Part shown: piece by piece, positions 1 through 6,126 of the stretch
Layout of the letters: each line of letters starts with the position of its first letter
How positions within the stretch are numbered: the stretch's first letter is position 1
Source of the DNA: Alphaproteobacteria bacterium
Lineage (GTDB): Bacteria; Pseudomonadota; Alphaproteobacteria; UBA828
NCBI GenBank assembly: GCA_029937205.1
Contig: JAPYQV010000146.1
Span: 1-6,926, forward strand
Reading direction: 5' to 3'
Length of the DNA stretch: 6,926 nt
Program-made: the position numbers and the translations under genes
The notes under the pieces: model-generated
Database searches by the model: none
The model's input: the letters and a program-made list of their open reading frames with translations, nothing else
Told to the model about the DNA's origin: nothing

Positions 1-696
1 ACCGTCCTCACCGCGCAAGATACCAAATCCGTCGCCAAGATCGAGCCCGTCTCACCGGATATGGTGGCGCTGCAAATGTGCATGATGCTGGATGATATTG
101 GCGTCGATTGCATCAAAACCGGCATGCTCTACAGCCACGATATTATCTCGGCCGTTGCCGACGTGATCGAAGAAAAGGCGATGGGTATCCCCTTGGTCTG
201 CGATCCGGTTCTGGTTGCCAAGAGCGGCGCGTCGCTGTTGGAAGAAGACGCCATGCAGGCCTTCAAGGCGCGCCTGATCCTGGGCGCGTCGGTTATAACG
301 CCGAACATTCCCGAAGCCGAGGTGCTCACCGGATTTTCGATCGAAGATCGCGAGGGCATGATTCATGCGGCTGAAATGATGCACACCCTGGGCGTGCCGG
401 CGGTGCTGCTGAAGGGCGGTCATTTGACCAATAATACGGTGACCGATGTGCTGCAAACCGACGATGGCATGGAGCTGTTCGATGCCGAGCGGATCGACAG
501 CAAACACACGCATGGCACCGGCTGTACGCTGGCTTCGGCGATTGCCACAGGTATCGCTCAGGGCATGGAATTGCGCGATGCGGTGCGGCGTGGGCGCGAA
601 TATGTGCGCCGCGCCATTGCTGGCGCGCCCGGCTTTGGCGCCGGACATGGCCCGCTGAACCACGCGGTGACGGTGCAATCACTCGAAGATTATTAG
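1..696 (+). CDS. thiD: Hydroxymethylpyrimidine/phosphomethylpyrimidine kinase, 5' truncated by the window edge
   Basis: This cytosolic enzyme phosphorylates 4-amino-5-hydroxymethyl-2-methylpyrimidine and then its monophosphate, giving the pyrimidine half of thiamine. The frame is open from base 1 and ends at TAG 694-696, leaving 231 residues. ThiD proteins are usually about 265 residues, so roughly 35-40 N-terminal residues lie outside the window. Numbering from the first visible residue, the ThiD/ribokinase-fold signatures are LTAQDT near 3-8, KTGML at 39-43, DPV at 68-70, TPNIPEA at 100-106 and the anion-hole motif HGTGC at 171-175. The last motif contains the conserved cysteine (C175) and is followed by TLASAIA. 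The methionine at base 61 lies inside the fold and is not the start. No T-tailed terminator follows; the spacer to the next gene is 83 bases, so cotranscription is possible but unproven. The family call is very secure; only the N-terminus is unseen. Confidence 0.96.
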   Translation, partial: TVLTAQDTKSVAKIEPVSPDMVALQMCMMLDDIGVDCIKTGMLYSHDIISAVADVIEEKAMGIPLVCDPVLVAKSGASLLEEDAMQAFKARLILGASVITPNIPEAEVLTGFSIEDREGMIHAAEMMHTLGVPAVLLKGGHLTNNTVTDVLQTDDGMELFDAERIDSKHTHGTGCTLASAIATGIAQGMELRDAVRRGREYVRRAIAGAPGFGAGHGPLNHAVTVQSLEDY

Positions 697-735
697 AGCA
701 GCGCAGCTATCGGGTGGGCCGGATCTCCGTGCTGT

Positions 736-765
736 CCTAAACTGATTTTATCGTCGGGTTTTAGG
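736..765 (+). promoter_or_regulatory. Weak inverted repeat overlapping the ribosome-binding site of the Ada-like gene
   Basis: CCTAAA at 736-741 is complementary to TTTAGG at 760-765, across an 18-base loop; one more C-G pair (742/758) forms if T759 bulges. The right arm includes the first bases of the only Shine-Dalgarno-like stretch before the next gene, AGGAG at 763-767. That stretch sits 12 bases from the ATG at 780, a long spacing. In RNA the hairpin could partly mask the ribosome site, but it is A-U rich and marginally stable, so chance is a fair explanation. I found no convincing -35/-10 pair in this spacer. Confidence 0.25.
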
Positions 766-779
766 AGACGGATACCGCC

Positions 780-1637
780 ATGAATATAACCACTGATCTA
801 GCCGAGCAATCGCGCGATTACGCCCGCATTGAACGCGCCATTTCCTATCTTGAAGAGAATTACCTCGACCAGCCCGATCTCGACGCGATTGCCGATGCGG
901 CTGGTTTGAGCGCTGCTCATTTTCAACGCATGTTCAAACGCTGGGCGGGAATTTCGCCCAAGCGGTTTGTCCAATATCTCACGCTCGACCATGCCCGCCG
1001 GCGCCTGGCGGAGGCAGCTTCGGTGCTCGACACGACATATGATTCCGGCCTCTCCGGTCCCGGGCGGCTGCATGATCTGTTCGTCACCTATGAGGCCATG
1101 ACACCGGGCGATTACAAGCGCGACGGGGCGGGGATCGAGATTGCCTATGGCATTCACCCGAGCCCCTTCGGCCCGTGCTTTATCGGCCAGACCGAACGCG
1201 GCGTGTGCGCGCTGGGCTTTGCCGAGGATGACGTATCGCCTGAGCCGTTGCAGGATTTTCAGCGACGCTGGCAGAACGCCACCTTCCGCCTCGACAAAGC
1301 GCAGACAGGTGTGACGGCGGCGCGCATATTCGGCGCCTCGGGCGGGCGCCTGGCGCTCGACCTGCGCGGCACCAATTTCCAGCTCAAGGTGTGGGAGGCG
1401 CTGTTGCGCATTCCACCGGGCGCGGTGGTGTCCTATGGCGGCCTCGCCGACGCACTGGATAAATCCGGCGCGGCGCGCGCCGTCGGCAGTGCCGTTGCCG
1501 CCAACCCGGTGTCCTATTTAATTCCCTGCCACCGGGTGATCCGCAAATCGGGCCGTTTCCACAATTATTATTGGGGCCCGGAGCGCAAACGCGCCATGCT
1601 CGCCTGGGAAGCGGCACATTTTGCATTGGCGAGCTAA
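780..1637 (+). CDS. ada: AraC-type HTH / methylated-DNA--protein-cysteine S-methyltransferase fusion (short Ada-like protein)
   Basis: This 285-residue protein joins an AraC-family DNA-binding domain (about residues 14-115, with the HTH around DLDAIADAAGLSAAHFQRMF at 33-52) to an Ogt/MGMT repair domain (about 120-280). The repair domain removes the alkyl group from O6-alkylguanine by transferring it irreversibly to its own cysteine. The active site IPCHRVI is at 248-254, with acceptor C250. The conserved RAVGSAVAANP stretch at 233-243 supplies the arginine finger and asparagine hinge. The N-terminal zinc domain of E. coli Ada, whose cysteine senses methyl-phosphotriesters, is absent: E. coli Ada is 354 residues, and here the AraC domain starts almost at the N-terminus. 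This shorter architecture is known in proteobacteria. Whether it still acts as a transcription activator, and what switches it, cannot be told from sequence. The start is ATG 780, just upstream of the first conserved helix; the symbol means Ada-like, not orthology to the full three-domain protein. Confidence 0.93.
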   Translation: MNITTDLAEQSRDYARIERAISYLEENYLDQPDLDAIADAAGLSAAHFQRMFKRWAGISPKRFVQYLTLDHARRRLAEAASVLDTTYDSGLSGPGRLHDLFVTYEAMTPGDYKRDGAGIEIAYGIHPSPFGPCFIGQTERGVCALGFAEDDVSPEPLQDFQRRWQNATFRLDKAQTGVTAARIFGASGGRLALDLRGTNFQLKVWEALLRIPPGAVVSYGGLADALDKSGAARAVGSAVAANPVSYLIPCHRVIRKSGRFHNYYWGPERKRAMLAWEAAHFALAS

Positions 1638-1657
1638 AACGCCGGGCTGAATTTGTG

Positions 1658-1683
1658 GCCTTTCGCCTTGGCGTGACAAAGGC
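1658..1683. repeat. Inverted repeat downstream of the Ada-like gene
   Basis: GCCTTT at 1658-1663 is exactly complementary to AAAGGC at 1678-1683. Inside it, CGC (1664-1666) can pair with GCG (1671-1673) across the loop CTTG, leaving a TGAC bulge. It begins 20 bases after the stop at 1637. It could end transcription of the Ada-like gene or protect its 3' end, but no T-run follows on either strand, so it is not a standard intrinsic terminator. Confidence 0.45.
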
Positions 1684-1700
1684 GGGGACGTACAGTCCCC
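1684..1700. repeat. Inverted repeat immediately adjacent to the previous one
   Basis: GGGGAC at 1684-1689 and GTCCCC at 1695-1700 are perfect complements around the loop GTACA. The repeat abuts the preceding inverted repeat with no gap and lies 25 bases before the MaoC-type start codon. It is GC-rich and lacks a T-tail. A processing or termination structure for the upstream gene, or an operator for the following pair of genes, are both possible; the sequence does not decide. Confidence 0.45.
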
Positions 1701-1725
1701 CCCGCGCCAATACTGAGGTAAATTA

Positions 1726-2181
1726 ATGTTCCATTGTTATCTCGACGATTTCTCCGAGGGCTCGACCTTTGAGACCGAGGGCAAAACCTTGAGCGAGGCT
1801 GAAATTCTCGAATTCGCCCTCAAATATGATCCACAGCCGTTTCACATGGATGTCGAGGCGGCGAAAGAAGGGCCGTTCGGCGGTCTCATTGCGAGCGGCA
1901 TTCAGACCTTGGCCATCGGTGTGCGCATGATGATTCAGGCGCAGGTGTTCGCGCCCGACGCCAGCATGGGCTCGCCCGGCATGGACGAATTGCGTTGGCT
2001 CAAACCGGTTTATCCAGGCGATACCTTGCGCATGCGCGGCGAGGTCCTGGAGACAACGCCGTCGCGCTCGAAACCGGACCGCGGCATGTTGCGCTACCGC
2101 ATGACGATCTTCAATCAGAACGGCGAGGATGTGATGAGCATGCTGGGTATGCAAATCTTGAGGCGCCAAGCCCCTGATTGA
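1726..2181 (+). CDS. MaoC-family (R)-specific enoyl-CoA hydratase/dehydratase-like protein
   Basis: This 151-residue protein has a single hot-dog fold, the usual length for stand-alone MaoC/PhaJ-type hydratases, which add or remove water across the double bond of enoyl-CoA thioesters. The hydratase-2 catalytic motif D-x4-H is present as YDPQPFH, with D35 and H40. It is followed by the FGGLIASG segment (51-58) that normally lines the active-site helix, and by the conserved YPGDTLRMRGEV strand (96-107). The substrate cannot be read from sequence; short-chain acyl-CoA metabolism is the family-level expectation. The start is ATG 1726, supported by GAGGT at 1715-1719 with a 6-base spacer. The stop is followed after 7 bases by ctaA, so the two are almost certainly one transcript, although a hydratase has no obvious role in heme A synthesis. 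No signal peptide or membrane segment is visible, so it should act in the cytosol. Confidence 0.9.
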   Translation: MFHCYLDDFSEGSTFETEGKTLSEAEILEFALKYDPQPFHMDVEAAKEGPFGGLIASGIQTLAIGVRMMIQAQVFAPDASMGSPGMDELRWLKPVYPGDTLRMRGEVLETTPSRSKPDRGMLRYRMTIFNQNGEDVMSMLGMQILRRQAPD

Positions 2182-2188
2182 ACCAAGC

Positions 2189-3229
2189 ATGACCGCGCCG
2201 CCGGATAAACAGCGCGCCATCGCTCTCTGGCTTTTCGTTCTGTGCGCCATGATCTTCGCCATGGTCGTGCTCGGCGGGGTGACGCGCCTAACCCACTCCG
2301 GCCTCTCGATGGTCGAATGGCGTCCGCTGTTCGGTATCCTGCCGCCGTTTGGCGAGGCGGCGTGGCAACGCGTGTTCGCGCAATATCAGCAATTCCCGGA
2401 ATATCAGAAAATCAATTTCGCCATGACCCTGGGCGAGTTCAAACGAATATTCCTGTTCGAATACAGCCACCGGCTGCTCGGCCGGGCGCTCGGCGCGGTG
2501 TTTGCCCTGCCGTTTCTTTATTTCCTGGTGCGCCGCCGCATTTCGTGGAAATTGGCACCCCGGCTCGGCATCATGTTTGTCCTCGGCGCGCTGCAGGGTG
2601 TGCTCGGCTGGTATATGGTCAAGAGCGGTTTGGTGGATCGCCCCGATGTCAGTGCCTATCGTTTAACCGCCCATCTCGGTCTCGCCGTCCTGATCTTTGG
2701 CTATATATTCTGGACCGCCCTTGGCTTGCTGCGGCCGCGCCATCCGACGACGGCGCCGGTCGGAAGATGGCGCCTGGGGCGATGGGGTGCGCCGATTCTG
2801 ATCGGGTTGGTTTTTCTCACCATTCTCTCCGGCGGATTTGTCGCCGGCAATGATGCAGGTCTTGCCTATAACAGCTTTCCGCTCATGGATGGCCGCTTCG
2901 TGCCGGCGGATATATTCCGGCTCGAACCGTGGTGGCGGAATTTTTTCGAAAACCTGCCCCTGGTTCAGCTCGACCACCGCCTGCTCGCCCTGCTGGTGGT
3001 CTTTGCGACGCTCGCCCTCTGGGTCGCCAGTATGCGAGTGGCGCTGACCCCGTTGGCGCGCCGTGCGCTCGGCATCTGGGCAGGGATGGTGTTGGTGCAA
3101 CTCGCACTTGGCATTGCAACTTTGCTGCTGTTCGTCCCGGTCCCGCTCGGCGCCGCCCACCAAGCCGGCGCGCTGCTGACCTTCACCGCCGCGCTCTGGG
3201 CGTGCCATGCGCTGTCGCGAGATCGATAA
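2189..3229 (+). CDS. ctaA: Heme A synthase (CtaA/COX15 family)
   Basis: This inner-membrane enzyme oxidises the C8 methyl group of heme O to a formyl group, giving heme A for aa3-type cytochrome c oxidase. The 346 residues match the family's usual length and show about eight hydrophobic helices. The first (about 11-30) runs into GGVTRLTHSGLSMVEWRP, a COX15 hallmark. The four heme-ligand histidines are all present: H94 in EYSHR, H162 in TAHLG, H263 in LDHRLL and H324 in AAHQAG. The YQKINFAMTLGEFKRIF stretch before H94 is typical of the alphaproteobacterial/mitochondrial branch rather than the Bacillus form. ATG 2189 lies 7 bases after the MaoC stop with no clear Shine-Dalgarno, which suggests translation coupled to the upstream gene. 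The presence of this gene implies a heme-A-containing terminal oxidase elsewhere in the genome. The stop at 3227-3229 directly abuts the stop of the convergent gene at 3230, so no separate terminator fits between them. Confidence 0.95.
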   Translation: MTAPPDKQRAIALWLFVLCAMIFAMVVLGGVTRLTHSGLSMVEWRPLFGILPPFGEAAWQRVFAQYQQFPEYQKINFAMTLGEFKRIFLFEYSHRLLGRALGAVFALPFLYFLVRRRISWKLAPRLGIMFVLGALQGVLGWYMVKSGLVDRPDVSAYRLTAHLGLAVLIFGYIFWTALGLLRPRHPTTAPVGRWRLGRWGAPILIGLVFLTILSGGFVAGNDAGLAYNSFPLMDGRFVPADIFRLEPWWRNFFENLPLVQLDHRLLALLVVFATLALWVASMRVALTPLARRALGIWAGMVLVQLALGIATLLLFVPVPLGAAHQAGALLTFTAALWACHALSRDR

Positions 3230-3877
3230 CTATTTGCGGAAATACTTGATCACGCGCGGCAGGAAGATAATCAAGGCCAGCGCCGCGAGCCCAAGCAGGG
3301 CGAACTTGACCCAGTCGCCGCGGCCCGATGCGGCCTCCATGCCGATATGGCCGAGCCAGGAATAGGCGATGGAGGACGGCGCCATGCAAATAACCGTCGC
3401 CAAGATGAAGTGCCGGAACGGGATGCGCGAGACACCGAAGAAATAATTGAGCGGCGCATAGGGAAAAATAGGCACGAGCCGGGTGAAGGCGACGAACCGC
3501 CATCCTTCGTTTGCCACGCCGTCGATGATGCGTAAAACGCGCGGCCCGGCATGGCCAGCGATCCAATTGGCGGCAATATAGCGCGCAACAACAAACGCCA
3601 GCGCGGCACCCAAACTGGCGCCGCCCAGGCTGTAAACGGCGCCCTAAACCGGGCCAAACAGCATGCCGGCCGCCAATGTGAAAAGACTGGCCGGTAGGAA
3701 GAATATGGCGGCGACGCAATAGGTGGCGATGAACAGGAGCGGCGCCCATATGCCGAATTCGCGAATCCGGTATTCGAGGGTTTCAACGTTTATTTCGCTC
3801 CAATGGGCCGCGGCGGCGGCAATCCCGGCGACGATCATCAGGACGATTACCAGGCGCGCCAGGTTTGCCCAGCTCAC
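3230..3877 (-). pseudogene. TVP38/TMEM64 (DedA/SNARE-associated) family membrane protein with an in-frame amber codon
   Basis: The frame from GTG 3877-3875 to TAG 3232-3230 would encode about 215 residues, a normal length for bacterial TVP38/TMEM64 proteins. These are polytopic inner-membrane proteins of the VTT/DedA superfamily, with proposed but poorly defined roles in lipid or small-molecule transport. It is interrupted by TAG at 3646-3644 (codon 78). Before the stop there is an N-terminal membrane helix (about 8-24), then PLLFIATYCVAAIFFLPASL and AGMLFGPV. After it the same frame continues with GAVYSLGGASLGAALAF and the family core FTRLVPIFPYAPLNYFFG, then FRHFILATV and a final hydrophobic helix. 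The break falls inside the conserved G-P-V-x-G loop, where a tryptophan or leucine is common, so one base change (for example TGG to TAG) explains it. The start overlaps the stop of the YeeE/YedE gene as GTGA, implying translational coupling. TAG ends several other genes here, so reassignment is unlikely. Genuine decay and sequencing error cannot be separated. Confidence 0.85.
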
Positions 3878-5120
3878 AGCGCTTTTCGACGCAGGAATTC
3901 GGGCCGGAAAAGCCCGCCGGCCTCGAAGCCGAACAGCGGCCGCAGATAAATGCCGGCGACCGTGCCGAGCAAGCCGAAGACAAGCCAGACCCAGCCATGC
4001 AGACTGCCGGCAACCACGCCGCTGAAGAAGGCGCCAATGTTGCAGCCGAAGGCAAGGCGCGCGCCATAGCCGAGCAGCAGTCCGCCGATCAGCGCGGCGG
4101 CCAGGGAACGCGGCGAGATTTTCAGGAGCGGCGCAAAGCGCCCGGCAAGCGCGGCGGCGACAGCGGCGCCGACGATAATGCCGACATTCATCACCGAGGT
4201 GACATCCTGGGTGATCCCGGCGTCAAGCGCGCGCGCTGGGCCGGGCCATTGCCAAAAGTCCCAGGCCGCGACATCAAGGCCGGCGGCATCGGCGACTTTG
4301 CCGCCCCAGAGGGTATAGCCCAGGTAATGCCCCACGGCCGCCCGGCCACCAGCAGGGTCGCGACATTCAGCAGGGCGAGCGCGAGCGCACCCCAAAGCAG
4401 CGGCCAGCGGCCGAACAGCAGGCGGCGCCAGGCGTCCGCCGCGCCAGTGATTTTCTCGGACTGCTCCAGGACGCCGTGGCGTTTGCGTTCGATGCGGATG
4501 GTGGCCAGTGCGAGCACGGCGATGAAGGCCAGTTGCAGGGCGAGGCCGCCGGGCCACCCCATCTCGTTATAAATCGACAGCGACGCGATCTTCGGTTGCG
4601 CCAGCCACCACGGCAAATGGGCCGAGCCGGCAAGCGAACCGGCGATGAAGGCGACCAATGTGAAGGTCATGCGCGTACTGTCGCCGCCGACGGTGAAGAG
4701 CGTTCCCGACGCACAGCCGCCGCCCAATTGCATGCCGATACCGAATAAAAAGGCACCCGCCATCACCGAGACCCCGATCGGCGCGAGGGCGGGCCCAAGC
4801 GGTTGGCCAAAGGCGCTGCCGGCGGCGAGGAGGGGAGCGAAGATCGCGCTCGCCAACGCCAGCATGATCAATTGCGCCCGCACGCCGGCGCCGCGGCCCT
4901 CGGTGAACAGACGGCGATAGGCGGCGGTGAAACCGAACAGGGCGTGATAGAGGGCGACGCCGAGCGCGCCACCGATCAGATAGAGCGCGCTCTGGCGTCC
5001 ACTCACACTGTCGCCCAAATAAACCGCGCCGCCGGCCAACAATAGCAATGCCACAACGAGCGGCAGGGCCTGTGTTTGTCCCGCTGTTATCCAGGATATG
5101 CGTCTTAAACCGGCGACCAT
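3874..5120 (-). pseudogene. YeeE/YedE-family (DUF395) sulfur-compound transporter, interrupted by a one-base frameshift
   Basis: YeeE/YedE proteins are inner-membrane channels; the characterised member imports thiosulfate through conserved cysteines. The first frame starts at ATG 5120-5118 and carries about 268 residues, including the first repeat motif GIGMQLGGGCASGT with C136. It then reaches PWGITW and leaves the family pattern, ending at a stop at 4193-4191. From codon 4317-4315 the neighbouring frame continues the family pattern: YTLWGGKVA, several hydrophobic helices, and the second repeat motif GYGARLAFGCNIGAFFSG, then SLHGW, to TGA 3876-3874. One added base near 4318 restores a single protein of about 415 residues, a normal length for two-repeat members. 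No standard -1 slippery heptamer is present, so a one-base deletion (or sequencing error) is the simplest reading. I chose ATG 5120 because hydrophobic sequence follows shortly after it; the upstream ATG at 5273 lies within the HAD gene and adds an unrelated basic stretch. The stop overlaps the TVP38 start by 4 bases. Confidence 0.87.
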
Positions 5121-5126
5121 GGACCT

Positions 5127-5156
5127 AATATCGACAGTCCGGTGCGCACTTGCCAA
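5127..5156 (-). promoter_or_regulatory. Possible sigma-70-like promoter for the YeeE/YedE gene
   Basis: On the minus strand TTGGCA (5156-5151) is followed after 18 bases by GATATT (5132-5127), a weak match to -35/-10 hexamers in the 64-base gap between the HAD gene and the transporter gene. If real, transcription would start within a few bases of the ATG at 5120, giving an almost leaderless mRNA. This would fit the poor Shine-Dalgarno there (TTAGG only 3 bases from the start). Cotranscription with the HAD gene is an equally good alternative. Confidence 0.22.
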
Positions 5157-5184
5157 TAAATATCTGTTGAAGGTCTGGTGTGAT

Positions 5185-6057
5185 CTACCAGTTGAGCGCC
5201 GGAATCGCCGCACGCGGGCATTCATTTGCCGCCCGGCAAAGCTCGGCCAGGGCTTGCCTGTCAGGTGCCTCAAAGCGTGTCACACCAAGGCTTTCGGCCA
5301 ATAATCCGCCGGTCACCAGGAGCGCGTCGATGCCGGCGGCGCGGGCGCCTGGAATATCGGTCTCCAGCCCGTCGCCGACCGCCAAAACGCGCTTCTGCTG
5401 AGCGGCGTCGAGCATGTCCAGACAGAGGCGGTAGACAAAGGGGTACGGCTTGCCGACATGCGCGACGGTGCCGCCGATCTCTTCATAATATTGCGCCAGG
5501 GCGCCGGCGCAGAGTTCGCGCTGGCCGAGGCGGACGACTTCGACATCGGGATTGACACACACCATGGTCACCCCGTGCGCCGCGGCTTGGCTTAGGATTT
5601 CCTCATGCGCCGCGATGCTCGGACGTTGCGCACTGAGGCCAATCGTGAGTAGAAAATCGGCATCCGCTATGTTGGCTGCCGCGCTGTAATTGAGACCGTG
5701 CAGGAGATCGTCGTCGCCGTCCGCGGCGAGCAGGAAGTATCGCCGGCCAAGCGCGTTCAGCGGTGCTTCGTTTTCCGTCTCGAAGGCGATCCGTGTCGCT
5801 TCTCCGGAAGAGAGCACGCCGTCATAGAGGTCGCGCGGGATACCTTTGTCGGCGAGAATTTGGGCGACTTTCTCCGCCCGCCGCGGTGCGTTCGAGAGAA
5901 ACACCACGCGCTTTCCCTCAGCGCGCAGTTGCCGGATGCACGCGACAGCTTCTGGATAAGCGTCGCCGCCCTGATGAACAACGCCCCAGATATCAAGGAT
6001 AAAGCCGTCATAGGCCGAGCTCAGTTCACTGAGGCCACGGATAAGGGGAATAGTCAT
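5185..6057 (-). CDS. HAD-superfamily class IIA hydrolase (TIGR01459-like), likely phosphatase of unknown substrate
   Basis: This 290-residue cytosolic protein has the HAD phosphohydrolase motifs in order. Motif I is LDIWGVVH (21-28), with the candidate nucleophile D22. Motif II is FLSNAPR (53-59), with S55 and N56. Motif III is HVGKPYP (200-206), with K203. Motif IV is GDGLETD (228-234), with D229 and D234. The C2-type cap between motifs II and III, including VNPD at 168-171, places it with the class IIA (NagD-like) enzymes. The D-x-W form of motif I, where most HAD phosphatases have D-x-D, is characteristic of the subfamily known as HAD-IIA-hyp4; its substrate is not established to my knowledge. 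ATG 6057 fits the family N-terminus (TIPLIRGL just before the nucleophile) but has no good Shine-Dalgarno. A strong one lies 66 bases upstream, before a tiny ORF in the same frame. The stop is 64 bases before the transporter start. The gene looks intact. Confidence 0.92.
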   Translation of the reverse strand: MTIPLIRGLSELSSAYDGFILDIWGVVHQGGDAYPEAVACIRQLRAEGKRVVFLSNAPRRAEKVAQILADKGIPRDLYDGVLSSGEATRIAFETENEAPLNALGRRYFLLAADGDDDLLHGLNYSAAANIADADFLLTIGLSAQRPSIAAHEEILSQAAAHGVTMVCVNPDVEVVRLGQRELCAGALAQYYEEIGGTVAHVGKPYPFVYRLCLDMLDAAQQKRVLAVGDGLETDIPGARAAGIDALLVTGGLLAESLGVTRFEAPDRQALAELCRAANECPRAAIPALNW

Positions 6058-6090
6058 GCTTATATGTCTCGTGTCGGGAAACTGCTTCTG

Positions 6091-6117
6091 TCACAGACGC
6101 GCAGATTTGGAAAGCAT
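6091..6117 (-). CDS. Possible 8-codon leader ORF upstream of the HAD hydrolase gene
   Basis: ATG at 6117-6115 is preceded, 5 bases away, by GGAGGG (6128-6123 on the minus strand), the best ribosome-binding site in the window. The frame encodes only MLSKSARL before TGA at 6093-6091. It is in the same frame as the HAD start, which lies 33 bases beyond the stop. It could be a leader peptide that delivers ribosomes for reinitiation at the poorly served HAD ATG. Alternatively, the TGA could be a mutation that cut off a 20-residue N-terminal extension, or the arrangement could be chance. The peptide has no run of a single amino acid that would suggest classical attenuation. Confidence 0.25.
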   Translation of the reverse strand: MLSKSARL

Positions 6118-6126
6118 AGTCACCCT

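Noticed and set aside
52..678. Long minus-strand ORF (208 codons) opposite thiD
   Set aside because: It mirrors the coding frame of a clear thiD, is rich in His/Arg/Gln as expected of an antisense shadow, and shows no family motif.
1723..2262. 179-codon minus-strand ORF opposite the MaoC gene
   Set aside because: Antisense shadow of a gene with catalytic motifs and a good ribosome site; its composition is low-information His/Arg/Ala-rich.
3644..3646. Amber codon reassigned or read through as a sense codon (for example pyrrolysine or suppressor tRNA)
   Set aside because: TAG is also the normal stop of thiD, the HAD gene and the TVP38 gene itself in this window, and no recoding element is visible. 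A point mutation or miscall is simpler.
4310..4325. Programmed -1 frameshift in the YeeE/YedE gene
   Set aside because: The shift site reads ACCTGGGCTAT, which is not an X-XXY-YYZ slippery heptamer, and I see no evident downstream stimulatory stem. I am not aware of programmed shifting in this family.
3865..4572. 235-codon plus-strand ORF across the YeeE/YedE gene
   Set aside because: Its composition is disordered-looking Arg/Ala/Gly/Pro, as is usual for GC-rich antisense frames. The opposite strand holds recognisable transporter motifs.
5121..5273. Upstream start at 5273 for the YeeE/YedE gene
   Set aside because: It would overlap the end of the HAD gene in another frame and add a basic, non-membrane stretch; the ATG at 5120 fits the family N-terminus better.
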